From Streptomyces flavofungini (lineage in GTDB: Bacteria > Actinomycetota > Actinomycetes > Streptomycetales > Streptomycetaceae): a stretch of 64,000 nt of DNA. Made by a program: the position numbers and the translations under genes. Below, one piece after another: positions 50,742-61,869 of this stretch. The stretch's first letter is position 1. Every line of letters begins with the position of its first letter. The notes beneath the pieces were generated by a model. That model was not told the origin of the DNA and did no database searches. It worked only from the letters and a program-made list of their open reading frames with translations. Location of the stretch: contig NZ_CP128846.1 in assembly GCF_030388665.1 (NCBI RefSeq), positions 124,001 to 188,000 of the forward strand, written 5' to 3'.

Positions 50742-51902
50742 TCAGCCGAGCTCGTTGAAGCGCACGATGTCCTCGATCCGCTGCCGCAGCTTCAGTTCGT
50801 CCGGGTCGGACACGATCGCCTTTCCGACGCAGCCGTACGGGCCGAGTGGAGTGTCGGGCGACGACGAGTACTGGATCTCGTCGAAGGCGAAATGACGCTC
50901 GAAGTCCTCTTGCGTGAGGGTGTTTCCCTCGGGGCGACGCAGCAGGAGATAGCCGTGGAAACGCTCCGGCGCGCTGTGGCCCACGGACCGGTCCGGTTTC
51001 TCTCCGAGCGCGAGGCTGATCTCGGTGTCGAAGAGATCGACGCCGAACGTCAATTGGTTGACGTCCGGAGACAGCGCCCCCGGCAGCCGGATGGCGCACT
51101 CGCCGAAGGTCGGCCCGGTTTCCTCGACGAACACTTCCAAGTGGAAGACGCAGTCGGGCGCGCCCAAGTGGGAGAGCGTCTGTCGGGCGATTTCCTCCGT
51201 CCGCCGGAAAAGCGCTGTGTGCCGTCGTTCGTCGAGGATGTGTGCGGCAAGCACGGCGCCGTGTTCCGCACTCAGCGGTGAGAGGTGATAGCGGGTCATC
51301 GACGACCACAGGAGATCGCCGTCGGTCCAGATACCGTCCATATAGACTTCCGGCGCGTCGATGAAGGACTCGGCGACGATCTGTACGTCCGACTGCCCAG
51401 GAAGCACTTCGACGGCTCGCGCGAACTCCTCCGGGGAACGCACGACATTCGTCCGCCGGGAACCGGCGCCGGTCGCCGGTTTGACGACGAAGACGTCACC
51501 CAGCTCGTCGACGAGGTCCGCGTGCGAGGTGCCCGGGGTGACGTATCGGCAACGCGCCCGCTTGATCTGCGGCGGCAGCGCGCTCTTCTGCAGGTACTTG
51601 TCCCGGAAGTACAGAGCCGTCCTCGCGTCCCGGTTGCCGGGAAGGCCGAGCTGCTGCCGCAGACAGGCCGCCCCGAACACGCCCATCTCGTGCACGCTCA
51701 GCACACCGGCCACATCGTGGAGGCGCGCGGCGAGCACGGCCCGCAGGACTTCCTGGACGTTCTCCATGTCGGCGACGCGCGTGCGCCTTCGCCCGGGCGG
51801 CGGGATCGCCGGGGCCTGCACGATGTAGTAGGGGTCCAGGCCCCGGCGCCGCAGCGCCCGGTCGAGATCCTCCCGGTACCCGATGACGATCATTGTCGGC
51901 AT
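50742..51902 (-). CDS. ATP-grasp carboxylate-amine ligase 1
   Basis: The 386-residue ATP-grasp protein begins MPTMIVIGYREDLDRALRRR. It has a preATP-grasp Rossmann-like part (1-110), RDKYLQKSALPPQIKRARCR, the ATP-binding strand DVFVVKPATGAGSRRTNVV, and the metal-binding FGECAIRLPGALSPDVNQLT. This arrangement resembles L-amino acid ligases and natural-product amide ligases. It is a clear paralogue of ligase 2, 69 bp upstream. Substrates could be the LanM-modified peptide, or the product of the A-T-TE protein. Confidence 0.85.
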   Translation of the reverse strand: MPTMIVIGYREDLDRALRRRGLDPYYIVQAPAIPPPGRRRTRVADMENVQEVLRAVLAARLHDVAGVLSVHEMGVFGAACLRQQLGLPGNRDARTALYFRDKYLQKSALPPQIKRARCRYVTPGTSHADLVDELGDVFVVKPATGAGSRRTNVVRSPEEFARAVEVLPGQSDVQIVAESFIDAPEVYMDGIWTDGDLLWSSMTRYHLSPLSAEHGAVLAAHILDERRHTALFRRTEEIARQTLSHLGAPDCVFHLEVFVEETGPTFGECAIRLPGALSPDVNQLTFGVDLFDTEISLALGEKPDRSVGHSAPERFHGYLLLRRPEGNTLTQEDFERHFAFDEIQYSSSPDTPLGPYGCVGKAIVSDPDELKLRQRIEDIVRFNELG

Positions 51903-51971
51903 TTCTCGTCTCCCCCGAATGCAGCCTGCCGCGATGTTTCCGCAGGGCCGGCCTGGCGGCTCTTCGCCAGG

Positions 51972-53129
51972 TCAGCCGAGCTCGTTGAAGCGCACGATGT
52001 CCTCGATGGTCTTCTGCAGTTGCAGCTCGTCCTCGTCGGACACGACGGCCTGCCCGACACGGCCGTACGGCCCGAGCGGAGCGTCCGGCGACGAGGGATA
52101 GTCGATCTCGTCGAAGGTGAAGGCGCGCTCGAAGTCCTCCTGGGTCAGGGCGTGGGAGCGACGCAGCAGGATGTAGCCGTAGAAGCGGTCAGGTGCCGTG
52201 ACGTCCAGATCCTGAGTGAACCGCTCCCCGAGCGCGAGGCTGATCTCGGCGTCGAGGAGGTCGACGCCGAACGTCAATTGGTTGACGTCCGGAGACAGCG
52301 CCCCCGGGAGCCGGATCGCGCACTCGCCCAGCGTCAGCCCCGACTCCTCGACGAACGTCTCCATGTGGAAGACGCAGTCCGGTGCGCCGAGGCCGGCGAG
52401 CACACGCCGGGCGAGCGTATCCGCCTGCCGGAACAGCTCCGGCTGGCGCCTCCGGTCGAGGACGTGCGCGGCGAGGACACCTCCCTTCACGGCGCTGAGC
52501 GGCGAGATGTGATTGCTGCTCAGCGACGACCAGCGAAGAGCACCGCCCTCCCAGATGCCGTCCAAATAGACTTCCCGGGCGTCGACGAACGACTCGGCGA
52601 CCACACCCACGTCCGACTCGTTCGGCAGCAGCTCCGAGAGGGCTCGCGCGTATTCGTCCGGGGTGCGCACGATCTCCGTACGCAGAGACCCCGCCCCGGT
52701 CGCGGGTTTGACGACGAAGACCTCACCCAACTCACCGACGAGCTCGGCGAAAGAAGTTCCCTGAGGTACATACCGGCACCGCGCACGCCTGACGTCGTCC
52801 GGCAGCGCGCTCTTCTGCAGGTACTTGTCCCGGAAATAAAGGGCCGTCCTCGAGTCCGTGTTCCCGGGCAGGTTCAACTGTTGCCGCAGATACGCCGCCC
52901 CGAAAACGCCCATCTCATGCACGCTCAGCACGCCGGCCACATCACTGATGCGCGCGGAGAGCACCGCTCTCAGCAATTCCTGGGCGTTCTCCATGTCAGA
53001 GACACGCGTGAACCTGCGCCCTGGTGGCGGGTTCATCGGCGCCTGCACGATGTAGTAGGGATCCAAACCGCGACTCCGCACCGCGCGGTCAAGGTCGTCG
53101 CGGTATCCGACAACAATGATAGAAGGCAC
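51972..53129 (-). CDS. ATP-grasp carboxylate-amine ligase 2
   Basis: The 385-residue paralogue MPSIIVVGYRDDLDRAVRSR is about 60-70 percent identical to ligase 1 by eye, with the same ATP-grasp motifs (VFVVKPATGAGSLRTEIVRT, GECAIRLPGALSPDVNQLTF). The variable parts are mainly residues 110-130 and 190-240, which may define different substrates. It is the first ATP-grasp gene after lanM on the strand, behind a 230-bp gap of lower GC that may hold its own promoter. Confidence 0.85.
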   Translation of the reverse strand: MPSIIVVGYRDDLDRAVRSRGLDPYYIVQAPMNPPPGRRFTRVSDMENAQELLRAVLSARISDVAGVLSVHEMGVFGAAYLRQQLNLPGNTDSRTALYFRDKYLQKSALPDDVRRARCRYVPQGTSFAELVGELGEVFVVKPATGAGSLRTEIVRTPDEYARALSELLPNESDVGVVAESFVDAREVYLDGIWEGGALRWSSLSSNHISPLSAVKGGVLAAHVLDRRRQPELFRQADTLARRVLAGLGAPDCVFHMETFVEESGLTLGECAIRLPGALSPDVNQLTFGVDLLDAEISLALGERFTQDLDVTAPDRFYGYILLRRSHALTQEDFERAFTFDEIDYPSSPDAPLGPYGRVGQAVVSDEDELQLQKTIEDIVRFNELG

Positions 53130-53217
53130 TCTCGCATCCCCCGAATTACGTCAAGCCAACACCATCAACAAGTCGTTCTCAACAAGACGGGACCTACGTC
53201 GAACGTTTCGCAATCGG

Positions 53218-53313
53218 TTAGTTCGACCCTGGGCAATCCGTTGGCATCGTGCCACAACCAAACAGCTGTGTGGATATGCCAGACCAAGATCTTTTACGGG
53301 CGGTATGTGACAT
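53218..53313 (-). CDS. possible 31-residue peptide in the lanM/ATP-grasp gap
   Basis: ATG 53313 opens a frame MSHTARKRSWSGISTQLFGC ending MPTDCPGSN with two Cys and several Ser/Thr. There is no Shine-Dalgarno and no known leader motif. It may be chance, but the location next to RiPP-type ligases makes it worth a look. Confidence 0.15.
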   Translation of the reverse strand: MSHTARKRSWSGISTQLFGCGTMPTDCPGSN

Positions 53314-53359
53314 GGATCACAAGTCAAATCTTTCCCTGGAAGTCCTCGTAACCGTGAGA

Positions 53360-56254
53360 TCAGTCGAGGAGAAGAGGGTTCGGCAGTGCCGCCTCATGGT
53401 GCATGCGCAACAGTGTGTGCAAGACGCCCGAAAGACCCGACATGAGGCTCGGAGAGAACGCCTCACGCGCCAAACCGCCGACCGGGCCACGCTGTTCGAG
53501 GCCGGTGAGGATTTCACCGTCGAGGTCCAAGACACTGCCGAAGTCCACGTCGGACACCCTGTCGAAGTCCACGGACGTGAGGAATTCCCAGAGGCCGAGG
53601 TCGCCGTGGCACAGGGTGTGGCTCCAGCCGAAGCCCTCCGCCGCACAGGCACACGCGGCACGGCGGACCATGTCCAGGTGCACCGGATCACCCGTGCGCC
53701 GGTGCAGATCGAGCATGCCGACGCCGATTCCCGCGCTGCCGTGGCACCAGCTCGTGAAGTAGTCCTCCTCGGCGCCGACGCGCACATCGAGCCAGTTGCC
53801 GTCCGCGGGCCGGTACAGGGACTCCTGGAAGGCGAAGGCCCGTTCAGCGAGCCGCCGCCAGCCGTCCCGCTCGACCGCCGTACCCGCGTCGCTGAGAGCG
53901 AGCCTGGTCAGCGCCCAGCCGATGCCGGTGGCGCCGTGGGCGAAGCCGCCGATGCCCTCGGGGTTGAGCCGCGTCGTCCAGCGCGCGCCGTCCCCCTCGA
54001 CCGCGGCCAGGCCCCCGAGACGGCGCCCGATGTGCGCGGCGGCGGCCAGCCACCGGTCCTGCCCCGTCGCCTCCGCCAGGTCGAGCAGCGGGACGAGGGC
54101 GCCCGCGACCCCGTTCAGGAGGTCCACCTCGACGTCGTCCTCGACCAACCGCTTCCCCGGGGCGAGCAGTTCGGCCCGCGCCTCGGCGCGCTCAAGGAGC
54201 CGGCCCTCCCCCACGACCCGGTGCAGCGCCAGCCACGTCCACACCTGCGACGCCGCACCGCTGAACGCCCCCGCCGACGGCGTGGCCGTCCGGTCCTCCG
54301 TGGCGCGAAGGACCCGCAACGCCCCCTCGAACGTCTCGGCGACGCCCGGCACCGGATCCGCCCGCCCCGCCCGCACCTCGCTCACGTACTCCGCGAGCGT
54401 CAACGCCACCCCGCCCTGGCCGGTGTAGAGGTCGGCAGGCAGCACCCTGATCGACCAGCCCGCGGGCGTGAACACCGGACTGATCCACGTGACCGTGCCG
54501 TCGTCGCCGCGCACCGCCCCGTCGCACAGCCGTCGCACCATCTGCGCGGCCAGCGCCCGGCGGCGCCGCTCCCGGTCCCGCGCGTGCGGCCGATCGGCCG
54601 CCGCCTGCACGCGCGCGGGCAGCGAACGCTCATTGAGGTACGCGCCCACCAGCGCGTCCTGGATCACCGATTCCTCCAGCGCCAGATCGGCGTCGCGCCA
54701 GTCCGCGACCGTGGCCCCGATCGCGGCCTCGTCCACGGTGAAGCTGAACATCGGTACGTCCCCGACCAGCAGATCGGCGATCTCGGCGTCGATGGCCGCG
54801 CTCTCCGCCGGCGCGCCGGGCAGCACCTCGGCGTTGCGGCGCAGGATGTCGCGAGCGCGCTCGACGGCCGCCGACTCGTCGTGCAGGGAGGCCGGGTGCC
54901 ACAGCATCCGGCCGATGTCGACGTAGGCCTGTGTGGGCCGCAGGATGCGCCGTGCCCGGCTGCCCTCGAACCGGCGGAGCAGTCGGTGCGGGTCGGTGCC
55001 CGGTCGGCGCAGGTGCGCGGTCATCTCCTGGAACCCGGCCAGGATCCGGTCCCAGTACGCGCTCAGCACCGGTGTGGGGCTGGGGTGGTTGCCCGCGGTG
55101 GGCATGGCCACCAGGTCGACCTCGAAGCGGGCCGCCGCGGTGCCGCCGTCGGCGATCACCGGGTTCGGGATCAGCGGCTGCTGGCCGGGCAGTGCCCCGA
55201 CGCCGGAGATGTCCACTCCCGCGAGCGCGAAGCCGGTGCCGCGCACGGGCAGCAGTCCGGTGCGCAGGACGGTGCGGCGGATCGCGGCCGCCGCCACGTC
55301 GACCGCGTCGCCCTGGCCGCTGGGCGGGAACGGGGCGGGGGCGTCGAACAGCGTCTCGCCGTCCACGATCACCGGCACCGGGCCCGCGGCGATCATGTTC
55401 TCGGCGTGCATGTCGGTGCCGCCGGTGAAGCGCAGCACGGCGAGCCAGTGGCCGACGTTCCGGTAGAACGCGGCGAAGTCGGCGTCGGCGGCACAGTAGC
55501 GGTGGTGGACGAACTCGGCCCAGCCGTACCCCTCGCGTGCCAGGGTGCGCGGCACCCGGATGCGGTGCTCCGGCGCCGGGGCGCCCGGGAAGTCCGCGAA
55601 CAGCTCGTCCAGGAGCGCGCCCAGGGCGACGTCGATGCCGGACGGACGCGGCTTGTACATGACGCTTCCGGCGGCGAAGTCGACCCGGCTGACGGTCAGG
55701 CCGCCCCGGTGGCTGTCTCCCGCGCCGAACGCGACGGCGCGCAACTCCCCCACGGGCCCGCCGACGAGGGGCCGCAGCAGTTCACGGTCGGCGCCGAGCC
55801 GTTCGGCGAAGCCCGCCGTCGCGGCGACGGACAGCCGGGCCACCGCCGCGATCCGCGCGCCGAGGGTCGGATAGCGCTCGGCGAGGCCGTCGACGTAACC
55901 CTCCTGGCACGCCTCCGCGATGAACGCGGTCCAGGTCTCCGTGTCGGATCCGGCACCGGCGCCCGCGTCGGCGCGCCCACCGGGGGTGGTCATGCGCAGC
56001 GCGTGCAGTTCGATCAGGAACAGGCGGGACAGCTTGGCGTGCAGGGAGCGCAGCAGGGAGGTGTGCCCGGCCCCGAGGATCACGTCCTGTTCGGCGCGGC
56101 CGAGCGTGTCCACGGCGGCGAGGCGCCGGGCCAGCTCGTCGTGCCAGGGGCGGGCGATGGCGCGTACCGGCTGGGCGAACCAGTCCGCTTCGTGCCGCTG
56201 CTCAGGTCTGTCCCCCGCCTGCCCGGATCTGTGCCCCGCCGCGGATCCGCTCAC
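53360..56254 (-). CDS. class II lanthionine synthetase (LanM)
   Basis: The 964-residue bifunctional enzyme dehydrates Ser/Thr in a precursor and forms thioether rings. The N-terminal lipid-kinase-like dehydratase has VMYKPRPSGIDVALGALLDE, GGTDMHAENMI and VIVDGETLFD (catalytic Asp/His/Asn cluster). The C-terminal LanC-like cyclase has the zinc ligands Cys837 (SWCHGSAGIG), Cys882 and His883 (TLCHG). GTG 56254 is chosen as start; the open frame runs 35 codons further. It lies 143 bp downstream of the lanA-type gene on the same strand. Confidence 0.92.
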   Translation of the reverse strand: MSGSAAGHRSGQAGDRPEQRHEADWFAQPVRAIARPWHDELARRLAAVDTLGRAEQDVILGAGHTSLLRSLHAKLSRLFLIELHALRMTTPGGRADAGAGAGSDTETWTAFIAEACQEGYVDGLAERYPTLGARIAAVARLSVAATAGFAERLGADRELLRPLVGGPVGELRAVAFGAGDSHRGGLTVSRVDFAAGSVMYKPRPSGIDVALGALLDELFADFPGAPAPEHRIRVPRTLAREGYGWAEFVHHRYCAADADFAAFYRNVGHWLAVLRFTGGTDMHAENMIAAGPVPVIVDGETLFDAPAPFPPSGQGDAVDVAAAAIRRTVLRTGLLPVRGTGFALAGVDISGVGALPGQQPLIPNPVIADGGTAAARFEVDLVAMPTAGNHPSPTPVLSAYWDRILAGFQEMTAHLRRPGTDPHRLLRRFEGSRARRILRPTQAYVDIGRMLWHPASLHDESAAVERARDILRRNAEVLPGAPAESAAIDAEIADLLVGDVPMFSFTVDEAAIGATVADWRDADLALEESVIQDALVGAYLNERSLPARVQAAADRPHARDRERRRRALAAQMVRRLCDGAVRGDDGTVTWISPVFTPAGWSIRVLPADLYTGQGGVALTLAEYVSEVRAGRADPVPGVAETFEGALRVLRATEDRTATPSAGAFSGAASQVWTWLALHRVVGEGRLLERAEARAELLAPGKRLVEDDVEVDLLNGVAGALVPLLDLAEATGQDRWLAAAAHIGRRLGGLAAVEGDGARWTTRLNPEGIGGFAHGATGIGWALTRLALSDAGTAVERDGWRRLAERAFAFQESLYRPADGNWLDVRVGAEEDYFTSWCHGSAGIGVGMLDLHRRTGDPVHLDMVRRAACACAAEGFGWSHTLCHGDLGLWEFLTSVDFDRVSDVDFGSVLDLDGEILTGLEQRGPVGGLAREAFSPSLMSGLSGVLHTLLRMHHEAALPNPLLLD

Positions 56255-56397
56255 CGTCCACCAGCCCCTTGTCCGACGACCGCCCTGCAGACACCAGCGA
56301 CGCCTAGGAAGGCATCGCGGACGACAGGGCGCGAGGAACCGCGCGGGAAGCCCGGGCACGCGACGTCACGCGCGGTCCCCCACGCCCGCTTCGTCGG

Positions 56398-56598
56398 TCA
56401 GCAGCACCAACTGCCGTGCGAGCCGCTCGGGCTGGAGCAGAAGCCGTAGAGGGAGTCGCTCGGGTCGGTGAGCGCGGCCTCGGCGGCGGTGCCGCCGACG
56501 TACAGCGGCCCGGCGGGGTTCGCCTGGCCGTACGCGCTCTCGGCACCCGAGAGCCAGGCGGTGAGCACGGCGGTGGTCGGAACACTGGTCTGGTGCAT
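56398..56598 (-). CDS. class II lanthipeptide precursor (LanA type, 66 aa)
   Basis: GGAGG six bases before ATG 56598 gives an excellent start. The peptide begins MHQTSVPTTAVLTAWLSGAE; a Gly-Gly at residues 35-36 (LYVGG) is a possible leader-cleavage site. The C-terminal region DPSDSLYGFCSSPSGSHG ends with SWCC and holds three cysteines (54, 65, 66) and seven or more Ser/Thr, enough for three lanthionine rings. The leader is not of the nitrile-hydratase or mersacidin type that I know. It directly precedes lanM. Confidence 0.85.
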   Translation of the reverse strand: MHQTSVPTTAVLTAWLSGAESAYGQANPAGPLYVGGTAAEAALTDPSDSLYGFCSSPSGSHGSWCC

Positions 56599-56705
56599 CA
56601 GCGGCCTCCGGACGTGGGGATGCGGGGCGGATCGCCCGGGCCTGAGTATCAGCCGGAATCGAAGCCTCGTCAGATGTCAATTCCGGCCACAGTGCGGCGG
56701 TGTCC

Positions 56706-57122
56706 TCAGAGCTGAGTGCAGGAGGGGCACAGGCCCCGGTAGGTGACCTCGACCTGCGACACCGTGAAGCCGAAGCGCTGCTCCTGCGGCAGGTCGGCGA
56801 GGGGGTCGCCGCTCGGGTGGACGTCGCGGATGGCGCCGCAGGCGGAACACACCAAGTGCTGGTGCGGGCGGTGGGCGTTGGGGTCGTAGCGCTTGGCGCG
56901 GCCGTCGGTGGAGACCTCCATGACCTCGCCGAGGGACACCATCTCGCCCAGGGTGTTGTAGACGGTCGCCCGGGAGATCTCCGGCAGCAGGTGCGCCGCG
57001 CGGGCGTGCACCTCGTCGGCCGTCAGATGCACGTGGTCGCCGTCGAGGACCTCCGCGACGACACGCCGCTGGGAGGTCACCCGCCAGCCACGCCCTCGCA
57101 GTCGCTCCAGCAGGTCGCTCAT
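56706..57122 (-). CDS. catR: Fur-family peroxide-responsive repressor (CatR/FurA)
   Basis: The 138-residue Fur-family regulator has an N-terminal winged helix (TADEVHARAAHLLPEISRAT, VYNTLGEMVSLGEV) and the metal/dimer domain HRPHQHLVCSACGAIRD with paired CxxC zinc motifs (CSAC, CPSC). This matches PerR-like CatR, which represses catalase genes when bound to metal and is inactivated by peroxide. It is divergent from katG with a 247-bp gap holding a clear operator, whereas many Streptomyces have furA upstream and in line with the catalase. Confidence 0.88.
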   Translation of the reverse strand: MSDLLERLRGRGWRVTSQRRVVAEVLDGDHVHLTADEVHARAAHLLPEISRATVYNTLGEMVSLGEVMEVSTDGRAKRYDPNAHRPHQHLVCSACGAIRDVHPSGDPLADLPQEQRFGFTVSQVEVTYRGLCPSCTQL

Positions 57123-57183
57123 ATCGGTTCACCCATTCAGGCTCGGTGGCGTACGCCGAGTTTACCGGCACTCGTACGGATTC

Positions 57184-59586
<2,403 letters not shown>

Positions 59587-59632
59587 GGCATCCCTGACGT
59601 CGATGGATCGTTGACGTCAGCCGGAACCACGG

Positions 59633-59668
59633 ACGTCCAGGTCGACCGGGCTCGGTCGACCTGGACGT
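59633..59668. terminator. perfect 16-bp stem hairpin after katG
   Basis: ACGTCCAGGTCGACCG (59633-59648) and its exact reverse complement (59653-59668) flank GGCT, followed by TCTTCGT. It lies between convergent genes and can act on both strands. Confidence 0.85.
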
Positions 59669-59686
59669 TCTTCGTGTCCGGATGGC

Positions 59687-60109
59687 TCAGCAGGCCGCGT
59701 CGACCGAGCTCAACTTGTTGTCGTGGTCGGGGTGGAGATTGCCCTTGAACCAGCCCGGGAGCGGGCCCAGACGCCCGGTGTAGGTGCCGTCGTACAGGAT
59801 GATGGTGGTCGGCGTCCTGTTCCAGGCCGAGGTGGTCTTCCCGTCGAGATAGCCGGGGAGGTGGTGGCGGCCGCAGCTCGGCACGACCCAGAACAGTCCC
59901 TCGCCGTTGTAGTGCTGGAAGAAGCAGGTCCCCGCGCCACACCGGTCGTACGCGTCGCGCGCGGCCCTGTCACCGTCGGTTCCGGTGACCCGGTACAGAC
60001 CCTCGACGCCCGGGACCTTCGTGAACTGGGTTTCCGCCGCACTCGCGACTGTCGGCATCATCAGGGTCATGACAAGTGCAGCCATACTGGCCAGCGCTCT
60101 TTTACGCAC
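59687..60109 (-). CDS. small secreted protein, peptidase-inhibitor I36-like layout
   Basis: The 140-residue protein has a signal peptide (start MRKRALASMAALVMTLMMPT, cleavage after ASA) and a compact Cys-containing mature part: YDRCGAGTCFFQHYNGEGLF, VVPSCGRHHLPG and a final Cys. The four cysteines and aromatic strands recall small beta-rich secreted inhibitors such as family I36, but this is not certain. GTG 60109 has AGGAGG four bases ahead. It is divergent from the lectin-like gene. Confidence 0.6.
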   Translation of the reverse strand: MRKRALASMAALVMTLMMPTVASAAETQFTKVPGVEGLYRVTGTDGDRAARDAYDRCGAGTCFFQHYNGEGLFWVVPSCGRHHLPGYLDGKTTSAWNRTPTTIILYDGTYTGRLGPLPGWFKGNLHPDHDNKLSSVDAAC

Positions 60110-60376
60110 GCGTCCTCCTCAGAAGGGGAATTCGCCCCCAGGGCCGACCAGTCCGGCTGATCCTGTCGGAACCACGCCCTGCCGGGAAGCAGAATATCGG
60201 CCCCTTCCCCCTATCGGCGGCGCATTTCCCATCCCGCATTTTCCGGTCATCGAAGGACATCAAACCGCCAACCGCCACGGAGTCTTTCCTTCCGGCATGA
60301 AAGCGATGACATCGTCCGGATGCGGCGCCCGACAGGGCACCGCTGGAAGAACTGCCTGACTCAAGGAGTTCCTTTC

Positions 60377-60835
60377 GTGGGGAAGAAAGCCGGCACGTTT
60401 CTCGTAACCGCCGCACTCGCTTCGATGGCCCTCGTCGGCCAGGCGAGTGCGGCTCCCACCGACCACACCTCCGCCACAAGCGGCAGGGCACAGGCGGGAA
60501 TCCTCTCGGATCAAGTGCGCTACGCCCCCTTCACCCTCAACCACAACGAGTCCGTCAGCTCCGACACGGCCAGACTGGTCATGCAGTCCGACGGCAACCT
60601 CGTGGTCTACGACGAGTTCAACCGCGCCAGATGGGCCTCGCGCACGGTCGGCAAGGGCTGGACCGCCCGCCTGCAGGAGGACGGCAACTTCGTCGTCTAC
60701 ACCCGCAGCGGAGCGCCGGTCTGGGCCTCCAACACCGCGGGGCGCCCTGGTTCCCGCCTGGTCGTGCAGGACGACGGCAACGTCGTCATCTACGACGGCA
60801 GTCGCGCGGTCTGGGCCTCGAACACCGCCCACTAG
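60377..60835 (+). CDS. secreted B-type (bulb) mannose-binding lectin domain protein
   Basis: The 152-residue protein has a signal peptide (VGKKAGTFLVTAALASMALV, cleavage near ASA) and three lectin sub-repeats with the mannose-binding consensus QxDGNxVxY: MQSDGNLVVYDE, LQEDGNFVVYTR and VQDDGNVVIYDG, each followed by a W-A-S strand. This is the monocot-lectin/LlpA-like fold. GTG 60377 follows AAGGAG at eight bases. It may bind mannose-type glycans outside the cell; a bacteriocin role is possible but there is no immunity gene. Confidence 0.85.
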   Translation: MGKKAGTFLVTAALASMALVGQASAAPTDHTSATSGRAQAGILSDQVRYAPFTLNHNESVSSDTARLVMQSDGNLVVYDEFNRARWASRTVGKGWTARLQEDGNFVVYTRSGAPVWASNTAGRPGSRLVVQDDGNVVIYDGSRAVWASNTAH

Positions 60836-60866
60836 CCTTCCGCGCGCCGCACCACAACGCACCACA

Positions 60867-60892
60867 GGTCGGGCCCCCGCGGGGGCCCGACC
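60867..60892. terminator. 12-bp palindromic terminator after the lectin gene
   Basis: GGTCGGGCCCCC and GGGGGCCCGACC flank GC, in the gap between convergent genes. Confidence 0.8.
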
Positions 60893-60931
60893 TTCTCGCG
60901 CCGCTCGGTCAGGACCTGCTCGCGCCGCGCG

Positions 60932-61807
60932 TCACACGCGGTCGGCGACGATCAGCAGATACTGGAAGCTGCCGTTGCGGTAGGCGTTCAGGAACGTTTC
61001 TTCGATTCCCGTCACCAGGTGGTCGGCCTGCTGCCGCAGCTCCCAATAGGGCATGGCGGCCGCCGTCAGGTCCTCGACGTGCACCGGTACGAGACGATTG
61101 CGCGCCATCGCGCGGAAGTACTCCGAGCGCGGGTGGATGTCGCAGATGTAGTGGGCGTTGATGAGGGACACCTCGCGGGACGCCTGCCCGTAGGTGTCGT
61201 TGTAGCAGCCGGTGATCGTCACATAGCGGCCGCCGCGGCGCAGCAGCCTGGCGTGTTCGGCGAACAGGAGCTCCAACTCGACGTACATCGTGGACTCGTT
61301 GTTCCACGACGCGGCGAACGCACCGGTCGGGAAGCCGGTGTCGAGCATGTTCAGGTGGTGGTAGCGAACCTTGTCGTCGATGTGGCGCTTGCGGGCCTGC
61401 TCGCCCGCGAAGTGGGCCTGCTTCTCCGAGAGCGTGACGCCGTCGGCGTAGCAGTCGTAGCGCAGATGGGCCACGACGGAGCCGCCCCCGCGCCCGCAGC
61501 CCGCGTCGAAGACCCGGTCCGCGGGGGTGAGGGGGCCGAGGTGGGAGGCGAGCAGGTCGGCCTGGGCCTGTTCGAGGCGGTGCAGTTCGGCGGTGATCCG
61601 CTCCTGCCGCTCGGCGGGGTCGCTCACATCGAGGACGGTCGTGTCGGCCTCCCCGATGCCGTAGTGGTGGTGGTAGAGGTCGTCGATCCTCCCGAGTTCG
61701 AGATTGACCGGGTTCTCCTCGGCGTTCCAGTAGTCCGCGACACGGTTCTGGTAGGTCGACTGGGCGGGCACCGGTGCGGCGGTGGGCCGGGCGTCGGCAA
61801 TGGTCAA
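60932..61807 (-). CDS. mtf: geranyl diphosphate 2-C-methyltransferase of 2-MIB synthesis
   Basis: The 291-residue SAM-dependent enzyme methylates GPP to 2-methyl-GPP. It aligns throughout with the Streptomyces enzyme: YWNAEENPVNLELG, LYHHHYGIGEAD, the SAM motif VFDAGCGRGGGSVVAHLRYD, AASWNNESTMYVELELLF, YVTITGCYNDTYGQ and the end GSFQYLLIVADRV. TTG 61807 is proposed, since GAGGAG lies six bases upstream. It follows the terpene cyclase on the same strand. Confidence 0.9.
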   Translation of the reverse strand: MTIADARPTAAPVPAQSTYQNRVADYWNAEENPVNLELGRIDDLYHHHYGIGEADTTVLDVSDPAERQERITAELHRLEQAQADLLASHLGPLTPADRVFDAGCGRGGGSVVAHLRYDCYADGVTLSEKQAHFAGEQARKRHIDDKVRYHHLNMLDTGFPTGAFAASWNNESTMYVELELLFAEHARLLRRGGRYVTITGCYNDTYGQASREVSLINAHYICDIHPRSEYFRAMARNRLVPVHVEDLTAAAMPYWELRQQADHLVTGIEETFLNAYRNGSFQYLLIVADRV

Positions 61808-61869
61808 CAGGGACTCCTCTTGGTGCGGGGGACGACGGGTCGGGCGGACGGAACCGCCGGTGACGGGAT

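Noticed and set aside
53249..56449. 1066-codon plus-strand frame opposite lanM
   Set aside because: Antisense shadow of LanM; no domain resemblance and Arg/Ala/Gly-rich.
60377..60835. Lectin-like bacteriocin
   Set aside because: It has the B-lectin repeats but only one domain, and no immunity or partner gene; a simple secreted lectin is the safer call.
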